Below are positions 1 through 7,515 of a stretch of DNA of 64,000 bases, one piece after another. Made by a program: the position numbers and the translations under genes. Source of the DNA: an uncultured Flavobacteriales bacterium. GTDB taxonomy: Bacteria; Bacteroidota; Bacteroidia; Flavobacteriales; Crocinitomicaceae. The notes below the pieces were generated by a model, which was not told where the DNA came from, ran no database searches, and saw only the letters and a program-made list of their open reading frames with translations. Numbering within the stretch: the stretch's first letter is position 1; every line of letters begins with the position of its first letter. The stretch covers positions 1 through 64,000 of the forward strand of contig CAMLFH010000010.1 of the NCBI GenBank assembly GCA_946479285.1, in the 5' to 3' direction.

Positions 1-462
1 TTCAAACTAAACCTGATTCACCCGATCTACACGGACGAACAATCTGTTTTCCTGGATTACTCCGATCCGCATACCCCGAAAATTATAAAACCGAAGAATA
101 CCGCGAAATCAACCTGTGCTTTTGACGAAATTGACAAGAACTCAAAAATCATTTTTGAAGGAGTAACCATTAGTTTGGAGCAAAAGAAAGAAATCGACGA
201 ATTTGAAAGCATTGGAATTTGCGGCAAACCGGAGTGGTTGCAGCAAACTGAAATCCCAAGATGTCCTAAAAGTGGTAAAGCCATGAAATTCGTTTGTCAG
301 TTGGGGAGTTTTGGTGAGATTAAAGCCACTTACAGCAACGTTGAAGCTACAGACGGCATGGAAAGCTATTTCGAGAATCTGAACTTTTGGTGCGACGGTA
401 ATTTGTACATTTTCATCGAGCCGGCTGCAAAAACAGTCTGTTATACCATGCAAAACACGTAG
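1..462 (+). CDS. YwqG/DUF1963-like protein, 5'-truncated by the window edge
   Basis: The reading frame is open from base 1 to the TAG at 460-462, so 153 C-terminal codons are visible and the N-terminus lies outside the window. The stretch around visible residues 72-95 (GICGKPEWLQ, then CPKSGKAMKFVCQLGS) and the end (NFWCDGNLYIFIEP) follow the usual DUF1963/YwqG pattern: a Trp-containing turn, a CP..G..M block and an aromatic-rich 'DG-LYIF' strand. The family's biochemical role is not known. A TTG at 175 and no ATG before the conserved part make an internal start unlikely. Family assignment is by eye and moderately sure. Confidence 0.65.
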   Translation, partial: FKLNLIHPIYTDEQSVFLDYSDPHTPKIIKPKNTAKSTCAFDEIDKNSKIIFEGVTISLEQKKEIDEFESIGICGKPEWLQQTEIPRCPKSGKAMKFVCQLGSFGEIKATYSNVEATDGMESYFENLNFWCDGNLYIFIEPAAKTVCYTMQNT

Positions 463-527
463 ATTGATCTTTCCGGATACAATTTGATCAAACAAAATCC
501 GTTTATCTGTTTACTAACGGTTAAAGA

Positions 528-1082
528 ATGATACCCAATCTTACTTTATTACTTATTGTGATGACTTCTTTCGGAGCTTTTTCCCAGGAAGAAACTTCCA
601 AATCTTCTGTTGATTCGATTTTCCGGCTCCAAACAGATTCTATCGGACGAAAAACAATTGCCAGCAAATCGGAAACCGATAGCAGCTATCTACTCTACTA
701 CACCGTTACAAACATCTCCTCCGATACACTGATCTTCATCACGAATTCCTGCTTCTATTACAACCATTTTTCATTGCAGGTTGGGAAACTCGAATTCGAT
801 TTAAATGCGGATGGCGGATGTTCGATCAATGCCGTGACTCCTCATTCAATTGCTCCCGGGGAATCATTCCATAAAACAGAATGGATAACCTCACCCGACC
901 TCCATAAACTTTCAAAAGGAGAATGGACTGTAAGCCTATCGATCCCACTTATAAAGCACGATGATAAAACGTATCGCATCGACGGCAGGAACTTTGTGAA
1001 AAACAAAGAAATCCTTACAGGTGTTTCAGCCGCAAAAATTTTCGAAACTCCTATAAATAGAAAACGAAAGAAATCGCACTAA
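528..1082 (+). CDS. exported protein of unknown function, predicted beta-sandwich
   Basis: A 184-residue protein with a clear N-terminal signal peptide (hydrophobic LTLLLIVMTSFGAFS, cleavage expected near residue 20 before EETS). The mature part has alternating hydrophobic strands (LLYYTVTNISSDTLIFITNS) and a loop with IAPGES, the style of an Ig-like domain in exported proteins. The C-terminus is basic (NRKRKKSH). I recognise no enzyme motif. It sits 65 bp after the YwqG-like gene and 24 bp before the next gene in the same direction, so co-transcription is possible. The start is the first ATG, directly before the signal peptide. Confidence 0.7.
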   Translation: MIPNLTLLLIVMTSFGAFSQEETSKSSVDSIFRLQTDSIGRKTIASKSETDSSYLLYYTVTNISSDTLIFITNSCFYYNHFSLQVGKLEFDLNADGGCSINAVTPHSIAPGESFHKTEWITSPDLHKLSKGEWTVSLSIPLIKHDDKTYRIDGRNFVKNKEILTGVSAAKIFETPINRKRKKSH

Positions 1083-1106
1083 GCCTTAACGCATTACAAT
1101 CTTTAA

Positions 1107-1568
1107 ATGACAGCAATCCAGGAAATCAGCAACATATTCTCCTGGCTCCACGATGGAACAATAACCGGATGGAGCGGAAACAGGGATTCATTAATTCTAG
1201 TGGTTGAATGCACCTACCTGGCAGAACGGATTGACCCGTCATTCGATCTGTTCTATGTTGAGTTGCACCAAATTGACCTTATTGAGTTCGATCCCTGGAC
1301 GATTCCGGTAGATCAGCCTGCTGTTATTAAAACTGATTTTTTCGACATTTTTAAAGCAGAACTTGAAATCCTTTCAACGGAGATAAAAGAAGATACCGTT
1401 GTGATAATCTGTGATCAGCACGACAAGAAAAATTTCGATTATCGTGGCGGAAACTTGAGTATCCGCTGTGAAGGGCTCAAGCTTTTTGATCAAAACAAGA
1501 ATCTGCTCACCCCGGAACAATTTGAAAAAATTTGCAGCGCATACTGGGATGAATGGAGCCAGCAGTAA
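1107..1568 (+). CDS. hypothetical protein, 153 aa
   Basis: An acidic cytoplasmic protein without signal peptide or membrane segment. It opens with a helix (TAIQEISNIFSWLHDGTITGW) and continues with strands rich in aspartate and aromatic residues (LFYVELHQIDLIEFDPW). The spacing of 'HDGTI' followed by a hydrophobic 'LILVVEC' strand resembles small immunity-like or housekeeping orphan proteins common in Bacteroidota, but I cannot name a family. It lies 24 bp behind an exported protein, and the convergent desaturase gene ends 62 bp later. No terminator hairpin is evident between them. Confidence 0.6.
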   Translation: MTAIQEISNIFSWLHDGTITGWSGNRDSLILVVECTYLAERIDPSFDLFYVELHQIDLIEFDPWTIPVDQPAVIKTDFFDIFKAELEILSTEIKEDTVVIICDQHDKKNFDYRGGNLSIRCEGLKLFDQNKNLLTPEQFEKICSAYWDEWSQQ

Positions 1569-1630
1569 TTTGAGCGCAGTCCATACAATTCTTCCCATTC
1601 ATTGAATCTAAATCAATATGAACAAATCCT

Positions 1631-2512
1631 TCAGGAAAACGAACGCTGAGAAGTTTCTGATTCTTTCTCAATGCGTTTTCTTTTTTGAACCCACTTCTTA
1701 GTGAAACTAGGCAACATCGGATCCACCAATTGTCCCAAGTAATTCCTTGGAAATTCTTCTTTGATCCCGAAATGTTCCGGTTCATGGTCGGGGCAGACGT
1801 ATGTCCCAAACAAAATATCCATCAGCGGTGAAATATTCGCATAATTCCCGCGATCGCGTTCCAGATCATGATGCCAGTGATGTAATGCCGGCGAACCAAT
1901 GATCTTTTGCAGAAAACCAATATTCAGTCGCACATTGCTGTGAATGTAGATCGCCCAAAGTCCTCTGAAAACGGCTATCATCACAATAGCTTCCAAATCA
2001 AATCCGAGTAAGAATGCGGGCAGATTGATGATTCCCACCGTGTAAATAGAATCGATCGGATGTTCCCGGTGTGCCGCCAGCCAGTCCATGGTTTCTGCCG
2101 TGTGATGCACCTTGTGAAAACGCCAGAGAAAATCTACTTTGTGCTGCAGGCGGTGTCCCCAGTAAATCAGGAGATCACTCAAAATCAGCACTTCCAAACC
2201 CTGGACCCAAATGGGCTGTTGATGCACCAACTGCAAATACGAAAGTGATAATTGCTCCTGGAACCATTCATTGATGTGAAATAAGATCCAGATCACCAGG
2301 CTGTTCCACACCAAATACTGACCAAAGAAAAAACACAGGTCCAAAAACCACTGTTTCCGGAAAAATGCCTGGTTCTTCTTCGCCGGAAATACGCGTTCCA
2401 TTGGAACATAGACAATGACTAAAAACAGGAAACTCACCCCCGTTGCAAAAACTGATTCCAATAACCACATCTTATTTTTATTTACTGTTTTTTTCTGTAC
2501 CAAACTGCTCAT
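1631..2512 (-). CDS. sterol desaturase / fatty acid hydroxylase family protein
   Basis: A 293-residue integral membrane enzyme of the fatty acid hydroxylase superfamily, which uses a di-iron centre held by histidine clusters to hydroxylate or desaturate lipids. All the expected clusters are visible: HRLQH near residue 119, HKVHH near 132 and HHWHHD near 215. Hydrophobic segments lie at about 16-38, 55-80, 103-116 and 155-185. Length is normal for bacterial members. The substrate cannot be read from sequence; sterol or carotenoid-like lipids and fatty acids are all possible. The gene is alone, with unrelated genes on either side. Confidence 0.88.
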   Translation of the reverse strand: MSSLVQKKTVNKNKMWLLESVFATGVSFLFLVIVYVPMERVFPAKKNQAFFRKQWFLDLCFFFGQYLVWNSLVIWILFHINEWFQEQLSLSYLQLVHQQPIWVQGLEVLILSDLLIYWGHRLQHKVDFLWRFHKVHHTAETMDWLAAHREHPIDSIYTVGIINLPAFLLGFDLEAIVMIAVFRGLWAIYIHSNVRLNIGFLQKIIGSPALHHWHHDLERDRGNYANISPLMDILFGTYVCPDHEPEHFGIKEEFPRNYLGQLVDPMLPSFTKKWVQKRKRIEKESETSQRSFS

Positions 2513-2596
2513 TTATTACCATTGATGCGTAATCTATATACAAACTATATCTTTTGGTGTAATGAAGATTCACTATCGTTACTGATTTTGAACTGC

Positions 2597-2881
2597 TCAG
2601 GAAAAATGATCCGTATTGATATTTTCCACCTCCTGATAATGCGGCGTCAGCTTATAAACCGTATCAAAATTCTCAGGATTAAAACCACCCGCCGAATTCA
2701 AATGCCGAAACACATTTAATTCTTCTTCCGAAGCATTTTTCGGCGCATCCATCCTTTTTTCATCATTGATAATGATTTTCTTCTCTTTAGAAAAAATATA
2801 ACCGCCTTTGTAAAGCATAAAACCTATAATCAGGCTTACAAAAAGAAGGATGGTCAGTATTTTGACAGATCTTGTCTTCAT
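2597..2881 (-). CDS. small membrane-anchored protein, paralogue of the upstream gene
   Basis: A 94-residue protein with one N-terminal hydrophobic segment (ILTILLFVSLIIGFMLY) followed by KGGYIF and a short polar tail. It closely resembles the gene directly upstream on the same strand (2894-3265): both share the pattern K-I-L-T-x-x-L-F-V-S-L-I-x-G-F-x-L-x-KGGY-x-F and a later 'F(N/D)P-x-x-FDT' stretch. The two start codons and the 12-bp gap indicate a tandem duplication read as an operon. The anchor could be an uncleaved signal peptide. Function unknown. Confidence 0.7.
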   Translation of the reverse strand: MKTRSVKILTILLFVSLIIGFMLYKGGYIFSKEKKIIINDEKRMDAPKNASEEELNVFRHLNSAGGFNPENFDTVYKLTPHYQEVENINTDHFS

Positions 2882-2893
2882 GGTTGACTCGGT

Positions 2894-3265
2894 TTATTTT
2901 CTTCTGCGGGCTTTTTTTACTTGCTTCCCAAGAAATGTTTTAGGCAGTTTGACTTCGAATGTAAACTTGACAGGCATGGATTTTGTGCTTCCCAGGAAAT
3001 GATCTTCCTTCATAGGCAGCATGAATAGCGTATCAAACAAATCCGGGTCAAATGCACCCGACATCTTAAGCTTCTGAAAAGTATTCAATCCAAAATCCCG
3101 CTGCGAAACAGCCTTCATTTCACAGCCTGTTCCGCCATTCGGATCCGACATGTATTTCACTTTCTTATCCGCAAAAAGATATCCGCCCTTGTGGAGTGTA
3201 AACCCGAAAATCAAGGAAACAAAGAGCGTTAAGGTTAAAATTTTGATGGGTGTTTTTATTTTCAT
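2894..3265 (-). CDS. small membrane-anchored protein, tandem paralogue
   Basis: A 123-residue protein starting at the ATG at 3265; an in-frame TTG three codons upstream is less likely. It has an N-terminal hydrophobic segment (ILTLTLFVSLIFGFTL) followed by KGGYLF, then a polar region with 'FDPDLFDTLFMLP' and a strongly basic C-terminus (KKARRRK). It is the longer member of a tandem pair with the gene at 2597-2881. It is probably an inner-membrane or periplasmic anchored protein of a lineage-specific family. Nothing in the sequence shows what it does. Confidence 0.7.
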   Translation of the reverse strand: MKIKTPIKILTLTLFVSLIFGFTLHKGGYLFADKKVKYMSDPNGGTGCEMKAVSQRDFGLNTFQKLKMSGAFDPDLFDTLFMLPMKEDHFLGSTKSMPVKFTFEVKLPKTFLGKQVKKARRRK

Positions 3266-3340
3266 AGTCGGCAAAATCGATATCTTGGTGCTTGATTATA
3301 AACCCAAACACAAAAAACGTTCAACTGAATACAATATTCT

Positions 3341-3841
3341 ATGAAAATTCTCGAAACACCACGCCTCGCCCTTCGTGAAATGACCCCGGAAGACGCTGAA
3401 TCTGCTTACCTCCTCAATTCAGATCCGGAAGTGCTCAAATATACCGGAGACGATCCTTTTCAAAGTGTGGAAGAAGCGCGCGATTTCCTGGGGAAATACG
3501 AATCGTACAAAAAATACGGCTTTGGACGCTGGGCAATGATTCTCAAAGAAACCGGCGAATATCTGGGCTGGTGCGGTTTGAAATACACTCCCGAACTCGA
3601 TGAATTTGACATCGGTTACCGACTGATGAAAAAATTCTGGGGTAAAGGTTATGCAACAGAAGCCGCGGAAGCTTGTTTGGAACTTGGGTTCAGTCAATTC
3701 GGAATGAAATCAATTGTAGGAAGAGCAATGCCCGCAAATTCGGCTTCGGTCAGGATACTTGAAAAAATTGGCTTAACTTACCTGGAAAACCGAATAACAG
3801 AAGGATACGAAGAAGTGATCTACATCAAACACAAGGCATAA
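3341..3841 (+). CDS. GNAT family N-acetyltransferase (RimJ/RimL type)
   Basis: A 166-residue acetyltransferase of the RimJ/RimL branch of GNAT. It begins with the typical 'ILETPRLALREMTPEDAE' strand-helix, has the central 'WAMILKETGEYLGWCGL' strand, and carries the acetyl-CoA pyrophosphate loop KKFWGKGYATEA near residues 105-116, followed by the conserved 'AMPANSASVRILEKIG' block. These enzymes acetylate amino groups of proteins or small molecules; the acceptor is unknown here. The next gene starts 4 bp after its stop, so the two are very likely co-transcribed. Confidence 0.85.
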   Translation: MKILETPRLALREMTPEDAESAYLLNSDPEVLKYTGDDPFQSVEEARDFLGKYESYKKYGFGRWAMILKETGEYLGWCGLKYTPELDEFDIGYRLMKKFWGKGYATEAAEACLELGFSQFGMKSIVGRAMPANSASVRILEKIGLTYLENRITEGYEEVIYIKHKA

Positions 3842-3845
3842 TCTC

Positions 3846-4235
3846 ATGACAGAAGTAAAAGTAAACGAGTATGTTTCAACACTGGAATCAAACGAACAGG
3901 AATTCGTAAATCAGTTACGACAGCTTATACTGGCAATTGATCCGGAAATCCGGGAACACATTAAATGGAATTCAAGTGCTTTCTTTTATTCCGGTGAAAT
4001 GGAGGCTTTTGATGCAAAAGAATACAAACGCGATTTACTGGTAGTAAACCTGCATCGCGGAAAATTCCTCCTGGTCTTCCCTACCGGCGCAAAAATTCCC
4101 GATGCTATCCTAAAGGGAAAAAACTATCCGGACGGAAGAAAAATCGTGACCTTAGATAAGATCGAAGATCTACAAAAAATGGAATCCAATATTCAGTCCG
4201 GAATTAAAAACTGGATCAGTCAAATTGAAAAATAA
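3846..4235 (+). CDS. DUF1801 domain protein (YdhG-like)
   Basis: A 129-residue single-domain protein. The N-terminal helix (VNEYVSTLESNEQEFVNQLRQLI), the 'IKWNSSAFFYSGE' strand pair and the 'RGKFLLVFPTGAKIPD' segment match DUF1801, a small alpha/beta fold of unknown biochemical role that is widespread in Bacteroidota. The gene follows the GNAT gene by 4 bp and precedes a lipoprotein gene by 6 bp, so the three form a probable operon. The start is an ATG; no alternative start fits the family N-terminus better. Confidence 0.78.
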   Translation: MTEVKVNEYVSTLESNEQEFVNQLRQLILAIDPEIREHIKWNSSAFFYSGEMEAFDAKEYKRDLLVVNLHRGKFLLVFPTGAKIPDAILKGKNYPDGRKIVTLDKIEDLQKMESNIQSGIKNWISQIEK

Positions 4236-4241
4236 TAAGCT

Positions 4242-4859
4242 ATGAAAAAAATACCTGCATTCGTAATCGGACTTTCAGTAACAATCCTTTTCTCCTGCGG
4301 AGAATCAACCAGGGAAGAAGCCAAAAAATCCGTTGAAATGGATGAACCTCAAACGGAAGAACCGTCTAAAACAAAAACGGAACTTCCTGACGAAAAGTCA
4401 GAATACCTGATCGAGAACAAAGTGCTTCATGCTTTTTCAGATCCGTCTAAAAAAGATGAATTCCGCATCGTTGTAACTGGTAAAAGCCTGCTGAAAGGAA
4501 AAGTGATTTTCACTATCACCAATTCCGAGGGGAAAAACCTGCTCAAAGAAGAATTCGACGCAGATTACCTCCTGGGGTATGATTTCACCGGAGATATTCA
4601 TTCGCAAACCCAAACAGACGCCTTCATTACCAAACGCGTCAATCAATTTTTCTCCAAAGAGAAGTTCAGCGTTCCTGCTATGGAAGAAAATGTGGTTTTT
4701 GAAGACCAAAGCTATTACATCGACCAGGAAACGTGGGAAGAGATCAAGTCCGATAAAAAGGCTGTCGGGTTTTACTATTTATTGGGGAAAGAAGATGGAA
4801 GACACATTGCTTTTTCTAAGAAAAAAGGAAAAGTGGTGATGTTTTACAACTGCTGCTGA
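4242..4859 (+). CDS. putative lipoprotein of unknown function
   Basis: A 205-residue protein with a lipoprotein signal peptide: basic start, hydrophobic core (PAFVIGLSVTILF) and a lipobox ending in Cys19 (ILFSCGES). After the anchor comes a charged low-complexity linker rich in Glu, Lys and Thr (residues 20-50), then a compact domain with several beta strands and a C-terminal CC pair. It probably sits in the outer or inner membrane facing the periplasm. It is the third gene of a tight cluster with the GNAT and DUF1801 genes. I do not recognise a family. Confidence 0.72.
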   Translation: MKKIPAFVIGLSVTILFSCGESTREEAKKSVEMDEPQTEEPSKTKTELPDEKSEYLIENKVLHAFSDPSKKDEFRIVVTGKSLLKGKVIFTITNSEGKNLLKEEFDADYLLGYDFTGDIHSQTQTDAFITKRVNQFFSKEKFSVPAMEENVVFEDQSYYIDQETWEEIKSDKKAVGFYYLLGKEDGRHIAFSKKKGKVVMFYNCC

Positions 4860-4949
4860 TACCGAAAGAGTTCAAAATGCTTGCGCTAAAGCTTGTGCCA
4901 TCGCTAAAGCTATTGGCGACACGCGATCAGCATCGGCGCAGGATCAAAA

Positions 4950-4984
4950 GGATCAAATTGAATCGTTCAAACGATATTTGATCC
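4950..4984. repeat. inverted repeat (hairpin) upstream of lemA
   Basis: Arms GGATCAAAT (4950-4958) and ATTTGATCC (4976-4984) pair perfectly, with an inner 4-bp stem ATCG/CGAT around loop TTCAAA and a 3-nt bulge. It lies 90 bp before the lemA start, in a gap without coding capacity that also contains two copies of CGCTAAAGCT. The T-run is not adjacent, so it is a weak terminator candidate. It could equally be an operator or a decayed repeat. Confidence 0.5.
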
Positions 4985-5073
4985 GTTCAAACCCGGTTTT
5001 TAGTTAACAATTCTTAATCCGGCGTGCGAACAGAAATTAGTACTATATTCGCTTAACATTTAAACTTAAAAAC

Positions 5074-5640
5074 ATGGTCATTGGACTTATTATCACTGGC
5101 GTTATTATCCTGATTTTAATCATCTGGTTAGTCTCAATCAATAACCGTCTTGTATCACTGAAAAACAACCGCGAAAGTGCTTTTGCAGATATCGATGTGC
5201 AATTGAAACAACGTTACGACTTAATTCCGCAATTATTGGGAGCTGTTAAAGGCTACATGAATCACGAAAGTGAAGTGTTAACTCGAGTTACAGAAGCTCG
5301 TTCGGGATATCTTCGTGCAGGAACTATTGCTGAAAAGATCGAAGCGGAAAACAAAATGACTTCTGCAATGAACGGATTCAACATCCAGATGGAAGCTTAC
5401 CCGGATTTGAAAGCAAACACGAACTTCATGCACTTACAGCAGGAAATCGGTGATTTGGAAAATAAACTGGCGGCAGTTCGTCGTTTCTTCAACTCTTCTA
5501 CAAAAGAGTACAACAACGGTATCGAACAATTCCCAAGCAACATGATTGCTAAATCCAAAGGATACAAAACAGAGCCGATGTTTGACTTAGGTGTTGATCA
5601 GCGTCAGACTTTGGACAAAGCACCGGAAATTAAATTCTAA
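5074..5640 (+). CDS. lemA: LemA family protein
   Basis: A 188-residue LemA protein: one N-terminal membrane segment (GLIITGVIILILIIWLV, about residues 3-20) with a short outside tail, then a long cytoplasmic four-helix region starting with VSLKNNRESAFADIDVQLKQRYDLIPQLL, the family hallmark, and including 'VTEARSGYL' and 'FMHLQQEIGDLENKLAAVRRFFN'. Length is typical. Its role is unknown, but lemA is very often next to an M48 protease gene, as here (9 bp gap). Upstream, TATATTCG near 5045 is one base off the Bacteroidota -7 box TAnnTTTG. Confidence 0.93.
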   Translation: MVIGLIITGVIILILIIWLVSINNRLVSLKNNRESAFADIDVQLKQRYDLIPQLLGAVKGYMNHESEVLTRVTEARSGYLRAGTIAEKIEAENKMTSAMNGFNIQMEAYPDLKANTNFMHLQQEIGDLENKLAAVRRFFNSSTKEYNNGIEQFPSNMIAKSKGYKTEPMFDLGVDQRQTLDKAPEIKF

Positions 5641-5649
5641 TCGATTTTA

Positions 5650-6570
5650 ATGGCAGCTTACATTGGTCTTCAACAACAAATTCGAAGCAACAATTTAAAG
5701 TCATCTTTGATATTAGCAGGATTCCCGTTATTGATCTTAGCGGGAGTCTATGCTTTTTTCTTCTTTATGATGGGCGGAAAAGAGCATATGGATCAGGTGA
5801 ACCAACGCTTCATTACCACCATTCCATTCGTGATCGGCGGAGTGATCATTTGGTTTTTGATCGCTTACTTCGCCAATTCAACCATGATCCAGTTGGCTTC
5901 CAATTCACGATCACTGGAACGCAAAGAAAACATGCGGGTTTATAACCTCACGGAAAACTTATGCATGTCCGTAGGTATGAAAATGCCCCAATTATTCGTC
6001 ATCGACTCTTCTGCTCTGAATGCTTTTGCCAGCGGGATCAATGAAAAAAGTTATGCCGTAACACTCACTACCGGGATCATCGAACATTTGAACGATGAAG
6101 AACTTGAAGGAGTTATTGCCCATGAGTTAACACACATCCGCAACAAAGACGTTCGATTATTGATTGTCTCCATCATTTTCGTTGGAATCATTTCTTTCGC
6201 GGTAGATATCTTATTGCGAAACCTGCTTTGGGGCGGTGGACGAAGAGACAAAGACGACAACAAAGGAGTTCTGATCGCCCTGGCTATTTCAGCCGTTGCG
6301 TTATTGTTATCCGTACTCTTCAAATTTGCTTTGTCGCGCAAACGAGAATACCTCGCTGATGCAGGCGCAGTTGAAATGACCCGCAATACCAAAGCAATGG
6401 CTTCTGCTCTTCGCAAGATTTCCGGTCATTCGGAAGTAAGCAGTGTGAAAAGCGAAGACATGAAACAGATGTTCATCGAACACAAGGCTTTGGACGGAGC
6501 AGGATTTGCAGGTTTATTTGCAACCCACCCTCCTATCGAAAAACGCATTGCTGTTTTAGAACAGATGTAA
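5650..6570 (+). CDS. M48 family membrane metalloprotease (HtpX-like)
   Basis: A 306-residue zinc protease of the HtpX/M48 family, predicted to cleave damaged or misfolded membrane proteins at the inner membrane. The zinc site is HELTH at residues 158-162, with the third ligand Glu233 in 'KREYLADAGAVEMTRN'. Hydrophobic segments lie at about 20-40, 55-75, 175-190 and 212-228, flanking the active site as in HtpX. The C-terminus has the expected 'LFATHPPIEKRIAVLEQM'. It is in an operon with lemA (9 bp gap) and overlaps the next gene by one base (TAATG). Confidence 0.92.
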   Translation: MAAYIGLQQQIRSNNLKSSLILAGFPLLILAGVYAFFFFMMGGKEHMDQVNQRFITTIPFVIGGVIIWFLIAYFANSTMIQLASNSRSLERKENMRVYNLTENLCMSVGMKMPQLFVIDSSALNAFASGINEKSYAVTLTTGIIEHLNDEELEGVIAHELTHIRNKDVRLLIVSIIFVGIISFAVDILLRNLLWGGGRRDKDDNKGVLIALAISAVALLLSVLFKFALSRKREYLADAGAVEMTRNTKAMASALRKISGHSEVSSVKSEDMKQMFIEHKALDGAGFAGLFATHPPIEKRIAVLEQM

Positions 6571-7019
6571 TGAAATCGAAAGCCGCACACCGCATTTTCA
6601 TAACCCTCGGACTTATTTGCATTGCATTTGCAGGTTTCATGCCTTTGGGCTATTCTGTCATTTACCCGGAGAAAACAAACGATTTCAAAGATTACGTTCT
6701 CAGACCCGCTTTTGGGATCACACATTCGGTTTATTACCTCAATTTCATCTTGTTAACTATTCCGCTTATCTGCGGCTACCACGGAAGAAGAGATATTGCA
6801 CGCATATTCGTCATTCTGTTTGGAATTTTAGCAATTATAGCCACTTTCATCGGTTGTTCTTTTATCGGAATGACCTGGGACGGGCCCATTCATGGAAATA
6901 CCGGCTTAGGCATGTCCTCACTGATTGCAGGAGATATCTTCCTCCTTATTGGGTGTCTGCTCCAAATTACCAGGAACAGGCAAATCGCTCAAGAAGCAGA
7001 AACTGAGACAGAAGCATGA
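6570..7019 (+). CDS. membrane protein of unknown function, about four TM segments
   Basis: A 149-residue hydrophobic protein. Predicted membrane segments are at about 9-29, 53-70, 78-100 and 112-134, and the tail is acidic (EAETETEA). Its ATG shares the A of the TAA stop of the M48 protease gene, so translation is probably coupled and the three genes lemA, protease and this one form one operon. That context suggests a membrane-quality-control partner, which is inference only. I see no known domain. Confidence 0.7.
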   Translation: MKSKAAHRIFITLGLICIAFAGFMPLGYSVIYPEKTNDFKDYVLRPAFGITHSVYYLNFILLTIPLICGYHGRRDIARIFVILFGILAIIATFIGCSFIGMTWDGPIHGNTGLGMSSLIAGDIFLLIGCLLQITRNRQIAQEAETETEA

Positions 7020-7099
7020 AATTATTCTTTTTCTATGCACCGGAAAAAGATAAGAACAGGACAATCAGAAAGTGAATTATTAGACCAGTAGCAATTATT

Positions 7100-7507
7100 C
7101 TAATCCACCTTTCCTCTCAACTTCTTAATCTCAGCCTTTTTCTTTTTTACTAAAAGACGACGCTCTTTGACTCCTCTTGGAACCTTGGTTTCCTTGCGCT
7201 TTTTGATAATTTTAAACGCAAAGTCAAGCAATTCATCGAGCTTCTCCAGAACCAACTGTTTATTTCCCAGTTGAGAGCGATCTGTTTGTGAAATGATTTG
7301 AAGCACTCCTTCTTTAGTGATTTTATGGGAAAGTTTCGTAAGCAGGATTTCACGCTGTTCTTCGGTAATGAGCGCAGAAGTTTGAATGTTCCAGTTTAAC
7401 TCCACTTTGGAAGAAACCTTATTGACGTTCTGACCACCCTTTCCTCCGCTTCTGCTCGTTTTGAAAGAAAGTTCAGAAAGGATCTGCTGTGCTGACACTG
7501 CCCTCAT
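7100..7507 (-). CDS. arfB: alternative ribosome-rescue factor ArfB (YaeJ-type peptidyl-tRNA hydrolase)
   Basis: A 135-residue member of the class I release-factor family lacking codon-recognition domains. It hydrolyses peptidyl-tRNA on stalled ribosomes. The catalytic GGQ is at residues 24-26 within RSGGKGGQNVNKVSSKVEL, and the C-terminal 35 residues are strongly basic (KKRKETKVPRGVKERRLLVKK, broken here into pieces by the reader's frame), which in ArfB enters the empty mRNA channel. Length fits the family. It starts 8 bp after the stop of the TonB-dependent receptor gene on the same strand, so it is likely read from the same transcript. Confidence 0.93.
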   Translation of the reverse strand: MRAVSAQQILSELSFKTSRSGGKGGQNVNKVSSKVELNWNIQTSALITEEQREILLTKLSHKITKEGVLQIISQTDRSQLGNKQLVLEKLDELLDFAFKIIKKRKETKVPRGVKERRLLVKKKKAEIKKLRGKVD

Positions 7508-7515
7508 AAATTGTG

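Noticed and set aside
2060..2274. Two short plus-strand ORFs inside the desaturase gene
   Set aside because: They are opposite the histidine-cluster region of the desaturase and have no features of their own.
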